From: Gammaproteobacteria bacterium
GTDB lineage: Bacteria > Pseudomonadota > Gammaproteobacteria > JAKBBU01
Direction: 5' to 3'
Length of the DNA stretch: 64,000 nucleotides
Assembly: GCA_021773195.1 (NCBI GenBank)
Contig: JAJFKN010000008.1
Span: forward strand, 1-64,000
A program made the position numbers and the translations under genes. The notes beneath the pieces are model-generated. The model was not told the DNA's origin and ran no database searches. It saw only the letters and a list, made by a program, of their open reading frames with translations. Positions 8,720 through 18,100 of this stretch are shown one piece after another (position 1 is the stretch's first letter; every line of letters begins with the position of its first letter).

Positions 8720-9976
8720 ATGGAAAAATTATTCTTCCTGAAACTCTACATGAACCGACGTATGCTCAGCATGCTTTTGTTGGGCTTTTCTTCTGGATTA
8801 CCTTTAGCGCTCACTAGTGGTACCTTACAAGCTTGGTATACGGTGTCCGGCGTGGACATCGTAACCATTGGTTTTTTGGCTACTTTAGGCCAACCCTACG
8901 TTTATAAATTTATTTGGGCACCCCTCATGGATCGCTACGTGCCGCCTTTATTGGGGCGACGCCGTGGGTGGATGCTGGCCATGCAGTGTTGTTTGGTAAT
9001 TACCATCGCTGCCATGGCATTTTTTAATCCGGCTCTTTCACCTTGGATATTAGCTGCGATTGGATTGGCTGCCGCTTTTTTCTCGGCATCTCAAGATACA
9101 GCCATTGATGCTTACAGTACGGATTTATTAAAACCGGAAGAACGGGGCGTGGGTGCCGCCATGAAAGTGGGCGGTTATCGCGTAGCCATGATCATATCCG
9201 GTGGTGTGGCACTGTTGATGGCTGTTGCCATTGGTTGGCGCTGGACTTATCTTATTATGGCCATGCTCATGAGTGTGGGGATTCTCGCTACACTTTTCGG
9301 CCCGGAGCCGCGCTACGAAGCCAAGCCCCCCAGTTCCTTGGGTAAGGCCATTGTGGATCCCTTCAAAGAATTCATCAGTCGCGATGGCGCGATTATTATA
9401 TTGCTGTTAGTAATCCTTTATAAATTAGGCGATGCCTTTGCCTTATCCATGACGACGGTGTTTTTGATTCGTGGCGTGGATTTTTCCTTGGTGGATGTGG
9501 GCACTATTATTAAAATTGTGGGGGTGGGTGCGACAATATTGGGAGTTTTCTTGGGCGGGACCATCATGTCGCGCATCGGTCTTTACCGCTCCCTTTTATT
9601 TTTTGGTTTATTGCAAGCGGTATCTAATTTAACACTTATGTGGTTGGCTATTGTGGGTAAGAGTTACTTTCTCATGGTGAGTTCTATTTTTATTGAATAC
9701 CTTTGCGGGGGTATGGGTACGGCCGCTTTTGTAGCTTTACTTATGGGTTTGTGCAATCATCGCTACACTGCCACGCAATATGCTCTATTGTCAGCGCTCT
9801 CAGCCATAGGGCGTGTATTCATGGGCCCAGTGGCGGGGGTCATGGTGGAACATATTGGTTGGGTATACTTTTACTTCTGGAGCTTTATAATTGCTTTACC
9901 TGGACTACTATTACTATGGTGCTTAAGGAGTCAGGTAACGGTTGCTGGGCAAAATAACACCAATCTTGCGGTATGA
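8720..9976 (+). CDS. ampG: AmpG-like muropeptide permease (MFS)
   Basis: Twelve-helix inner-membrane permease that imports anhydromuropeptides for cell-wall recycling. Diagnostic AmpG segments include GFSSGLPLALTSGTLQAW near the N-terminus, KFIWAPLMDRY, GRRRGWMLA, SASQDTAIDAY and DLLKPEERG. The start chosen (418 residues) gives an N-terminal extension like that of E. coli AmpG; ATG 8750 is also possible, while ATG 8693 falls inside the preceding terminator. Its stop overlaps the next gene's start by 4 bases (ATGA), suggesting translational coupling with the mechanosensitive channel. Confidence 0.9.
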   Translation: MEKLFFLKLYMNRRMLSMLLLGFSSGLPLALTSGTLQAWYTVSGVDIVTIGFLATLGQPYVYKFIWAPLMDRYVPPLLGRRRGWMLAMQCCLVITIAAMAFFNPALSPWILAAIGLAAAFFSASQDTAIDAYSTDLLKPEERGVGAAMKVGGYRVAMIISGGVALLMAVAIGWRWTYLIMAMLMSVGILATLFGPEPRYEAKPPSSLGKAIVDPFKEFISRDGAIIILLLVILYKLGDAFALSMTTVFLIRGVDFSLVDVGTIIKIVGVGATILGVFLGGTIMSRIGLYRSLLFFGLLQAVSNLTLMWLAIVGKSYFLMVSSIFIEYLCGGMGTAAFVALLMGLCNHRYTATQYALLSALSAIGRVFMGPVAGVMVEHIGWVYFYFWSFIIALPGLLLLWCLRSQVTVAGQNNTNLAV

Positions 9977-12900
9977 TGAAAAAACACTCAACAATGACTT
10001 TCCCGGGGCTGCAGCTTTTGCTGTGGGTTTTGCTCCTGTGTGCTTTTTCCAATGTGCAGGCTGAAAGTCATGTCATCAGTTATCAAACCGCCAGTGAAAT
10101 TTCCCACACGGCCTCTCAGCAACAGTTAGCCATTCTCAAAGCAAAAAATCGCATCACCCAACAAAATTTACAAGCCCTAAGGGATCGCAAAAAAAATCAA
10201 TTAGAAAATATTAGCCCCAAAGATGTGAGCGAAGGCTTATTAACAACGGCGAGTTTGGAAGTGGCTAATGCCAGCGCCAATGTGAATGAAACAGAATTAT
10301 CTATTGTAGAAACCCAGAGAACCTTAGATGCTGTTAACGCTATGGTGACAAATTTAAAAGAACGTTTGCAAAATGCTGCATTGTTAGCTGCCAGTACCGG
10401 TCAATCCACTAATGCTCTCATGGAACATTACAATCAAGAGATAGCCAATGGCCGTCGTTTGATTGCATTAGAAAAAGAACGTTTGCAAGCCTTAGCCAGT
10501 GCTTTAGACCTCTCTCAACAAACTCTGACCGTGGAGGAAGCATGGTATAATCATCTGCAGATGCTCTATCAAGTTCAGAAGAATCAAGCTCGGAAGATAG
10601 CTTTAAATAACCAAATAACCAACCTGCAAGAACAACAACATCAATGGTTTGGCAAATTAGCCCAGTTAAATGCAAAAATGCATCAAACTGCAGGGCCATC
10701 ACAAATTACCACGTCCCAGCAATTCCAATTACAAATGGAAATACTGGAGGCCAGTGAAAAGAGCAGCGCCATTCATATTCAAATGTTATTGCTTCAGATA
10801 AAAGATCATTTGCATCAGTTGAGACAAGTGGAAGAGCAGGGGCGAACCGTAGCAGCTTTTAGTGGTGCCAGACAGAGCTCTAAATTATTGCTGGATAATT
10901 TGCAACGCCTTCATAGTGTGTTAACTCAGAAAGTCACTCTGTTGGAACAGCGCGGTAATATCCTCAATGAGAGTAAAAACTCGGGCTTAATTAATGAAAC
11001 TCAATACCAAACTTATCATACATTGATTCGCTCTTTGGTGAGCACTTACGAAAATGAATTGGTGGCCACTGGACAATTAATTAATGCAACCAAGACTTAT
11101 CAAGCACAATTAAAATTGGATTTATCCAAAGAGTTGGGGCGTCGTCAGGGATTGCCTGGTTTTAGCTTAAATGCTTGGGAAGGCTTAGCTATCCAAATTA
11201 TCTTTATCCCTAATTTACTCTATAAATGGTTGGGGAGTTTGGCTTCACAAATCCACTACAGTTTTCAAGCGCTCACGCTCTGGAAAATGGCTGGCCTTTT
11301 ATCCCTGGCGGGTTTTTGGTTTGTGATTTGGCGTATCATTGGCAAGATACTGGGTAAAGTTTCTGGGCAAGTACGTGAAAAGCGCCATAAGATTCGCACT
11401 AACATCTTCTTTATTGCTTTAGAGTTACTGCGGCGGAATTTGACGTTTATTTTGCTGGCGCTAGCAATATTCACTATTTTATTTATGGGTGGGCTCTCTT
11501 TTAATACAATTCGACCATTAATTTTCTTGATGGTCATCGCTATCTTTTTTAAACTCATTATTGATTTAGCGAAGTTATCCTTAGTGGAAACTTCCCGTGA
11601 AACCTCTCGGCATGATTTACAATTGTTTCGTGCTTTTAAATGGGCTTTTATCTTAGGGGGTGTTTTAACTGCTCTGACCTATCTGGTGCATCAATTACCC
11701 GTGGTCTATGATGTGCGGGATTTCTTTAATCGTGTGTTTATGGTGTTCTTGCTAGCCATTTCTTTGTTGCTGTTGGGTGGTTGGCGTATTGTGCCGCATA
11801 TCTTTGATATTTACGTACAAAAGAAACGCCCCTATTTGCGCACCATTGTGCGTATTTTAAGTTTATTAATTCCTTTAAGTCTATTATCCACGGCCATGAT
11901 TGGATTGTTGGGTTATGTGGATTTGGCTTGGGCCATTAACAAGCATGAAGGGATCTTTTTGTTGGTTCTTTGTGGTTATCTTTTAGCTCGGGGTATTTTA
12001 ATTGATATTGTAGAATGGCTGAGTGAAATGATGATCCGGCGGGTAAAAAATGGCTGGTTGTGGACACAGGCCCTGTTAAAACCATTGGATACAGTATTAC
12101 GTATTGCGCTTGTTATTTTAGGTATTATGGGGTTGTTTTCTGCTTACAGTTGGGGGCCCTCCTCAAAGGTGGTGATAGCTATAGAAAATACATTTAATTA
12201 TCCTTTATTTAACTTGGCTGGCAGTGTCATTACGCTACTAAGCTTGATTAAATTCATAATCGTAGTATCCATTTTTTATTGGGGCGCTAAATGGTCGCGA
12301 GAATTTGCATACCGCTGGTTATTTGCCAAATCAAAGGATGCCGGTTTACGCAACAGCTTTGCCATTTTTACTCAATACATTGTTGTCATCATTGGCTTCT
12401 TTGTATTGTTACGAGTTCTAGGTATTTCATTTACAGGCTTAGCGGCCATTATGACGGGTTTTGCTATTGGTATCGCTTTTGGATTGCGCGACTTATTTAA
12501 GAATTACGTCAATGGCATTATGCTATTGTTGGAACGACCCTTACGCAGCGGTGACTTGGTTTCCATCGGCAACTATGAAGGCAAGGTCACTTTCATTGGT
12601 GCTCGTTCCATTAATGTGAGTACTTGGGACAACATGGAAGTTGTGGTGCCTAACTCGGAAATTTTCGATAAGCCATTTACCAACTGGACTCTGCAAGATA
12701 ATATTGTGCGGACAATTATTTCCGTGAAAATATCACGCTCAGATGACCCTCATTATGTGTCTCAATTAGCTATGGATGTTATGACGGCCTGTGAAGCTAT
12801 TGTTTCAAATCCCGAGCCAGCGGTATTTTTTAATGAGATTGATGATGTGTTGGTTGAGATTGACTTGCGATACTTCATTAATCTTCAAGCCACACCCTCG

Positions 12901-13023
12901 CGCGCGAAGGTACGCTCAGAAGTTTTATTTGCCCTATGGGATAGCTTTAAATTCCATAACATCAAAACGCCATACCCAGCGCAAGAAGTGCAGGTGAAAG
13001 GTTTGCGGGATGAGAATGAGTAA
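9973..13023 (+). CDS. Large mechanosensitive channel, MscK/MscM (KefA/YjeP) type
   Basis: Inner-membrane channel of 1016 residues that releases solutes on hypo-osmotic shock. It has a signal peptide (about 1-31), a long Gln-rich coiled-coil periplasmic domain (about 40-390), a run of membrane helices (about 425-820), and a C-terminal MscS core. The pore helix and beta domain are seen from about 820: GLAAIMTGFAIGIAFGLRD, then ERPLRSGDLVSIGNYEG and VVVPNSEIFDKPFTNW. It is slightly shorter than E. coli MscK and MscM (about 1100). It overlaps ampG by 4 bases, linking two cell-envelope functions in one operon. Confidence 0.9.
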   Translation: MMKKHSTMTFPGLQLLLWVLLLCAFSNVQAESHVISYQTASEISHTASQQQLAILKAKNRITQQNLQALRDRKKNQLENISPKDVSEGLLTTASLEVANASANVNETELSIVETQRTLDAVNAMVTNLKERLQNAALLAASTGQSTNALMEHYNQEIANGRRLIALEKERLQALASALDLSQQTLTVEEAWYNHLQMLYQVQKNQARKIALNNQITNLQEQQHQWFGKLAQLNAKMHQTAGPSQITTSQQFQLQMEILEASEKSSAIHIQMLLLQIKDHLHQLRQVEEQGRTVAAFSGARQSSKLLLDNLQRLHSVLTQKVTLLEQRGNILNESKNSGLINETQYQTYHTLIRSLVSTYENELVATGQLINATKTYQAQLKLDLSKELGRRQGLPGFSLNAWEGLAIQIIFIPNLLYKWLGSLASQIHYSFQALTLWKMAGLLSLAGFWFVIWRIIGKILGKVSGQVREKRHKIRTNIFFIALELLRRNLTFILLALAIFTILFMGGLSFNTIRPLIFLMVIAIFFKLIIDLAKLSLVETSRETSRHDLQLFRAFKWAFILGGVLTALTYLVHQLPVVYDVRDFFNRVFMVFLLAISLLLLGGWRIVPHIFDIYVQKKRPYLRTIVRILSLLIPLSLLSTAMIGLLGYVDLAWAINKHEGIFLLVLCGYLLARGILIDIVEWLSEMMIRRVKNGWLWTQALLKPLDTVLRIALVILGIMGLFSAYSWGPSSKVVIAIENTFNYPLFNLAGSVITLLSLIKFIIVVSIFYWGAKWSREFAYRWLFAKSKDAGLRNSFAIFTQYIVVIIGFFVLLRVLGISFTGLAAIMTGFAIGIAFGLRDLFKNYVNGIMLLLERPLRSGDLVSIGNYEGKVTFIGARSINVSTWDNMEVVVPNSEIFDKPFTNWTLQDNIVRTIISVKISRSDDPHYVSQLAMDVMTACEAIVSNPEPAVFFNEIDDVLVEIDLRYFINLQATPSRAKVRSEVLFALWDSFKFHNIKTPYPAQEVQVKGLRDENE

Positions 13024-13066
13024 GTCCTGAATTCATCTTCACCAACACAGACCGGCAAGGCACGTT

Positions 13067-13155
13067 ACCCCGATGAAAATCGGGGTCCAGTCAGATTAGG
13101 TTGTTCCAGCGAAGCTGGAACACTTATTGGACTGGATTCCGGCCTTCGCCGGAAT
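13067..13155. repeat. Cluster of three palindromes (dispersed repeat)
   Basis: Three perfect hairpins in 90 bases: CCCCGAT/ATCGGGG (13068-13085), GTTCCAGC/GCTGGAAC (13103-13121) and ATTCCGGC/GCCGGAAT (13136-13155). The last belongs to the same family as the ATTCCCGC-cttc-GCGGGAAT copies at 18.88 and 26.72 kb. It lies directly after the channel gene, at the left end of the accessory block. The remaining bases to 13244 show no gene. Confidence 0.8.
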
Positions 13156-13244
13156 GACGACGCACCCCGACAAACACACAATCAGACCACTTATTAACCA
13201 TAATCATCGATACTCCTGTATCTCCCTTGAAAAATTGACAGAGT

Positions 13245-13301
13245 CTGGTTACTATTGTTCTTAAATCCCATTTTTCGGGGTTTAATGATAATAGTAGCCA
13301 G
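13245..13301 (+). promoter_or_regulatory. Nested inverted-repeat operator of the abiE operon
   Basis: Outer arms CTGGtTACTATT (13245-13256) and AATAGTAgCCAG (13290-13301) are reverse complements apart from the lower-case position. Inner arms TTAAATCCC (13261-13269) and GGGGTTTAA (13277-13285) pair with one mismatch around a T-rich loop. The structure ends two bases before the abiEi ATG, so bound antitoxin or RNA folding would directly affect initiation. AbiEi antitoxins of other bacteria bind inverted repeats in their own promoters. Confidence 0.8.
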
Positions 13302-13303
13302 AT

Positions 13304-14104
13304 ATGTCTAAATCACAGTTCTTCATTGATTCATTAACTGCCCAGGGAAAAATCGCATTTACCCAGGAACAGTTCTGTTCAGGATTAGGAATTTCGCACA
13401 AAGCAGCAACTAATGCTCTTAGCCGCCTGCTCAAAAAGGGCTCTATTACTTCACCCGGTAAAGGTTATTACCTAATCCTAACGCCTGAGTTTATGGCCAC
13501 AGGCTGTTTGCCTGCTGACTATTTCATTGATTACTTGATGCAGCATTGTGGGAGAAATTATTACGTAGGTTTATTAAGCGCAGCATTATATCACGGAGCT
13601 GCTCATCAACAGCTACAGAATTTTCAAGTGATGGTGGACCAAAAGCGCAAAACTATACATTGTGGTAATGTAACAATTAATTTTATTCAGAATAATCATT
13701 GTATTCAAATACCAAAACAAAAAATAAAAACCCGAACAGGGTATATGTTCATTTCAACGCCTGAAGCCACAGCTATGGATTTGCTTATCTATATGCGACA
13801 AAGTGGCGGTATGCCTCGAATAGTAACGGTGATAGAAGAGTTAGCTGAAGTCATATCAAAAGATAAATTGATAAATTTGGCGAGGCAGTCAGTCACTTAT
13901 CATTGGGTGCCTCGATTGGGTTACCTATTAGAATTTTTAGGGTATAATGAATTAGCCGACTCTCTGTATGACAGCTGTTTTAAACACCACACTGATTATA
14001 TTCCATTGGTGCCTTATGCAACTATGACGCAAGCGCTTCGTGATAAAAAATGGCGTCTTGCCGTTAATGCGAAAGTGGAGAGCGATTTAAATGATACCTA
14101 TTAG
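13304..14104 (+). CDS. abiEi: AbiEi-type antitoxin (type IV toxin-antitoxin, autorepressor)
   Basis: Antitoxin and transcriptional repressor of an AbiE system, 266 residues. Residues 1-60 form a winged-helix HTH (LGISHKAATNALSRLLKKGSI, then a GKGYYLI wing). The C-terminal part contains the family segment YYVGLLSAALYHGAAHQQ and the ISTPEATAMDLL motif. It overlaps the toxin gene by 14 bases in another frame. No ribosome-binding site precedes the ATG, whose upstream bases belong to the operator hairpin; translation may be weak or structure-controlled. Such pairs act as phage-defence or stabilisation modules. Confidence 0.88.
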   Translation: MSKSQFFIDSLTAQGKIAFTQEQFCSGLGISHKAATNALSRLLKKGSITSPGKGYYLILTPEFMATGCLPADYFIDYLMQHCGRNYYVGLLSAALYHGAAHQQLQNFQVMVDQKRKTIHCGNVTINFIQNNHCIQIPKQKIKTRTGYMFISTPEATAMDLLIYMRQSGGMPRIVTVIEELAEVISKDKLINLARQSVTYHWVPRLGYLLEFLGYNELADSLYDSCFKHHTDYIPLVPYATMTQALRDKKWRLAVNAKVESDLNDTY

Positions 14105-14801
14105 TTACATCAATGAATGGCGACAACAAGCCCCTTGGCCCTATCAATCCCAAGTGGAACAGGATTTGGTTTTGAGTCGCGCCTTAGTGTCACTCTACCA
14201 AGAGCCACTGATTCAAGAAACCTTAGCCTTTCGAGGTGGCACAGCATTGAATAAGTTGTTTTGTGATTGTCCCACGCGTTATAGCGAAGATATTGATTTG
14301 GTGCAAATCAGTCAGTCGCCAATGGGACCTGTTCTGAGTGCCATACGCCAGGTGGTTGACCCTTGGTTGGGAAATGCTAGGTGGAGTCAGAGCTCACAGC
14401 TAGTTAAATTAACTTATCGTTTCCTAAGTGAAGACGAACCTTCCGTGCCATTGCGATTGAAAATTGAAGTTAATACCATAGAGCCATTCTCACTGAATGG
14501 TTTTCAAACTAAAGATTTCAGTGTAGACAATCATTGGTTTTCTGGGGTCGCTAAGATTAAAACTTATGACATAAATGAGTTGATGGCCACTAAACTACGA
14601 GCATTGTATCAACGACTAAAAGGACGTGACTTGTATGATCTTTGGTTGGCGGTAGCGGAACTTGGAGCAGAGCCTAAAAAAGTAGTGTCTCTATTTAACG
14701 ATTATAATAAATACCATGGCGTGAAGATTACCCGAGCGGAATACGAGCGTAATTTGACTCTAAAGATGCATAATACTGATTTCCTCAGCGATGCAAAATA
14801 A
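14091..14801 (+). CDS. abiEii: AbiEii-type nucleotidyltransferase toxin
   Basis: Toxin partner of the gene upstream, 236 residues. The DNA polymerase beta-like nucleotidyltransferase motif is complete: FRGGTAL (47-53) followed by SEDIDL (65-70) with the metal-binding acidic pair. KGRDLYDLW near residue 183 is the second family signature. AbiEii-type enzymes modify nucleic acids (tRNA in characterised relatives) and stop growth; activity here is inferred from motifs. The ATG lies inside the antitoxin gene (14-base overlap), so the two are translationally coupled. Confidence 0.9.
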   Translation: MIPISYINEWRQQAPWPYQSQVEQDLVLSRALVSLYQEPLIQETLAFRGGTALNKLFCDCPTRYSEDIDLVQISQSPMGPVLSAIRQVVDPWLGNARWSQSSQLVKLTYRFLSEDEPSVPLRLKIEVNTIEPFSLNGFQTKDFSVDNHWFSGVAKIKTYDINELMATKLRALYQRLKGRDLYDLWLAVAELGAEPKKVVSLFNDYNKYHGVKITRAEYERNLTLKMHNTDFLSDAK

Positions 14802-14949
14802 GTCCTGCCAGCGAGCTATGATTGGGGACCAAAATAGGCGCTTGATTTGGTTTTGAATGATTTTGTTTTAAAGCTCGATGGCTTGCCCTGGAAGGGTGAG
14901 AAGAAATCTCATCAACTGCAAGTTGAGAATCCATAACCCGAACATTTAT

Positions 14950-15013
14950 TAACCATAATTATGGGTTATTATAAACGCCCCTTGACCAGGCGACCCCATT
15001 CTCCATAGAATGG
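14950..15013 (+). promoter_or_regulatory. Promoter and palindromes before the 1230-residue gene
   Basis: A sigma70-like promoter is visible: TTGACC (14982-14987), 18 bases, TAGAAT (15006-15011). One palindrome lies just upstream (TAACCATAATTATGGGTTA, 14950-14968). A second (CCATTCT ccat AGAATGG, 14996-15013) spans the -10 element and could be an operator. The rest of the 301-base gap 14802-15102 shows no gene; the leader of about 85 bases ends with AAGGA ahead of the start codon. Confidence 0.5.
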
Positions 15014-15102
15014 TCCACAATAAGCTATTTATATAAGAACCATTGATAGTTTTTAGAACAACAACCCAGCGCCCGCGCGTTACAGAAATATAAGGATTTC
15101 CT

Positions 15103-18100
15103 ATGTCTACGTTAAATGAATTCATTGCTAAAATACGCGAATTAGAAAATATTGAATTGCCTCGATATTTGAAGGACTATCTCCATGCGCATTTGCAAGC
15201 TATGGCTATAGGCGACATAGGGCCAAAAGACTATGAGGGGTTACCAGATGGCGATCCTGCGGTGAAAGGCCGCAAAAAAAAACAAGCAAGAGAAAGCACT
15301 GGCTTAAATGCAAAAGCAATGGCAGCTATTGAAGAAATACAACAGTTATTGGAAGCTCATGCTGGTAGAGAGCCAGCTTTCAAGGAGGAGAGTGATCGCC
15401 TTCTCAAGGAATTAGATCGACACAAGGGTCAGTTAGAAGAATTTTTCAAGGCTAATAGGGCTAGCAGAGCAGGCCGCGATGGCATCATTGTTCTAGCCCA
15501 GTCCCAGTTTATGTTTAACCTGTGCATTTTGAATGAAGCTAATGACTTTAAAACAGAGGCTAAGCCATTAGCAGACGAAGCAAGACTTAAAGCCTATGCC
15601 ATTGCTAATGATGGTGAGGCAGTGAGGATTGACCATTCTACTGAAGGGGGTAGAGAAGCAACAAGTGCCCCTGCTCTTCCCTCTAGTGCGTCACTACCGA
15701 CGCTAACACCAGATATCGAGTTGGGTAGGTTCTGTAAAAAAATCGGGGAGTTGATAGGCCTGGTAAGTCTTGAATCTTACTACGCCTTTGTAGGACATTT
15801 TATAAGTATCGATATCTGTGATAAAAATTTATTAAGCTCAGTGACGCAAGCAATGGGAGCTGCAATAGATGCGTTACCTCAGACAGAATTGAATATCAAG
15901 CATATTGAAAGAAAACAACAAGAAATAATCGATTATTATAATGGGAATCTGAGAGCTATTCAGGTTGCTCAGTCCCAAAGAAATGAAAATGTGCTGAATG
16001 TTCTAGGTGTTGCTTTGGGCGAGCGCCCAGCAGTGACTGGAACAGCGGCCAGGCGTGAGATGATAGGCAAGCTTTATACCTTTGGGGAAGGTACTGAAAA
16101 TCATTTTGCTGAAGTACTGATGCCTGGGCACGGACGTGCAGATGACGCGAAAGTGCTAGCTTTTTTTCAGCAGAGAGGCCGGCAGATTTTACAACTATTG
16201 CATGGTAATACTGATAGACGTAAGGAATTCTTTGATGCCTTTATGGAATATTTGAATAAGGTAACCGCGTCCTCTGAGTCTGAAGGCATAGAGGCAGTGA
16301 TGGAAGCATTTATTACTATCTTTAATAATCCTCAAGGTCGAGAAATTTATACATCCCTCAATATTTGGCAGCGGTTAGCTCTATTGCCGAAAGAGATAGT
16401 AGCGCTGGCATTTAGACTGTTTACATCATGGCGGGCTTTTATGTCACCTGGGGCTGGAGCAGAACCTGGCTTACCCAAACCCGATAACGCTTGCTTATTG
16501 CAATTGGTTAAATTAGGTAGAATAGAGGCCGTTGAAGTTTTATTGGGTAGTCGCCATGCTAATTCTGATTTAGATGTCAATCAGGGTGCATTACATGTGG
16601 CGGTATTCCATGGGCATCATCGTTTAGTAGCTCAACTGATTGATAAGCACAAAGCAAAGATAGATGCTGCCTTTATGTTTGATGGCAAAATACTTAAGCC
16701 GGAAGATTTTATTTTGCCAGGGCATCCACATGAATCTAAATTGAGAGACAATCTCACGGCCTACACTCGAGTAACAGTCATGCCTGGTGCCGGGAATGAA
16801 ATCATAACGGGTGCCGATGCACGAAAAACAAAGGTTTTTGATATTGATGGTTTGCCCGGTGAAATATTTTTACAGGAAGCCATTAGAGGGCGTCGAGAGC
16901 ATCTCGCAGCCCATGAAAAATTACAGACTGAGTTCGCTCTGTTGCAACAAGTGCTAACATCAGAGGAGGCAACAGCCAGTGCCCAGTTCGATGCACTGAT
17001 GTGTTTTAAACGTGTTATGGCGCAATGCACACGGCCTAATATGCGTGATGTGATTAGGCAGTATGAGAGACAAGTTGCAGACATTATTGGCGAACGGTTA
17101 GAGGGCTGGGTAGAGGCTATTAAACGTGATTTGCCGGCGCCTACTATTAAACGCAAGAAAGAAGCTGGTGCAGAAGTACTTGCGGATGAGATAGAGCAGA
17201 CAGGTGACGGGCATAAATATCGTAGGGCAACCACGTTGCCGAATGAAGAGGGCACCGTGCAATCCAGAATTAACTGGCAAGCCATCGACCCTGATGCTAT
17301 CCAAGCCTTGGAACGTCTTAGTGTGATTGGTTGTCATGTAAATTGGGACAATGCAAGCGATTTATTGGAACGCTTAACGGCGTTTCTGTCTGGTCTGAGC
17401 ACAAGTATTAACAAAGAAACCGGTGAAGACATTGAAATGTTACCTCGGTCAGGCAGTACCAATGTTGACCTCATAGAATTATTGAATAAGGCAAAAGAGG
17501 TTAGTCCACATAAATTTACTGAAAACCTGTTAAAGGTTCTTCTATTAGTGCGTGGTGTTTTAAGTTTAAGTAATCTAGAGAATGGCACTTATACTGGTCC
17601 CGGGGTCAGCAATGGCAATTGTCATGACATATGCCGAGAAATTGAAGCTAAAGCCATGGCTTTATTGCCTAGAATGAATGTCAAAGCTTATCTCGATGCC
17701 ATAGCCAGGCGCATGGAAAACATTCAACAACGCTGTAATCGCAGTACGGAAAGTATTGAAATTTATCATGCTGAGTTGGATAAGGTGATGGGAGAGTTGA
17801 GCTTGTTGTGGGAATTAGATTCTAGTAATGGAATATTCGATGACTCTGATAGAGAGAATTTGGTGCTTCTATTCAATACCATTCCCGAATTGATGGATAA
17901 TTCAGACCAAAGACTTAGGTTCAAACTTGAATTAGTTGCCGCGCCTACTTGTACTAGTCGATTGGAGGAAGCTGGGTTTGAAGAAGAAAATACAAAAATC
18001 GAAGATTTTAATAAAATAAAAAAAAGCATAATTGAGTTGATTGGTGATTTAATTAGAGATGAAAAGAGCTTAAACCACCGGAATAACAGTAGTACTTGCA

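Noticed and set aside
16761..17285. 174-residue minus-strand frame inside the 1230-residue gene
   Set aside because: Antisense shadow rich in Ser and Cys, with no ribosome site or domain.
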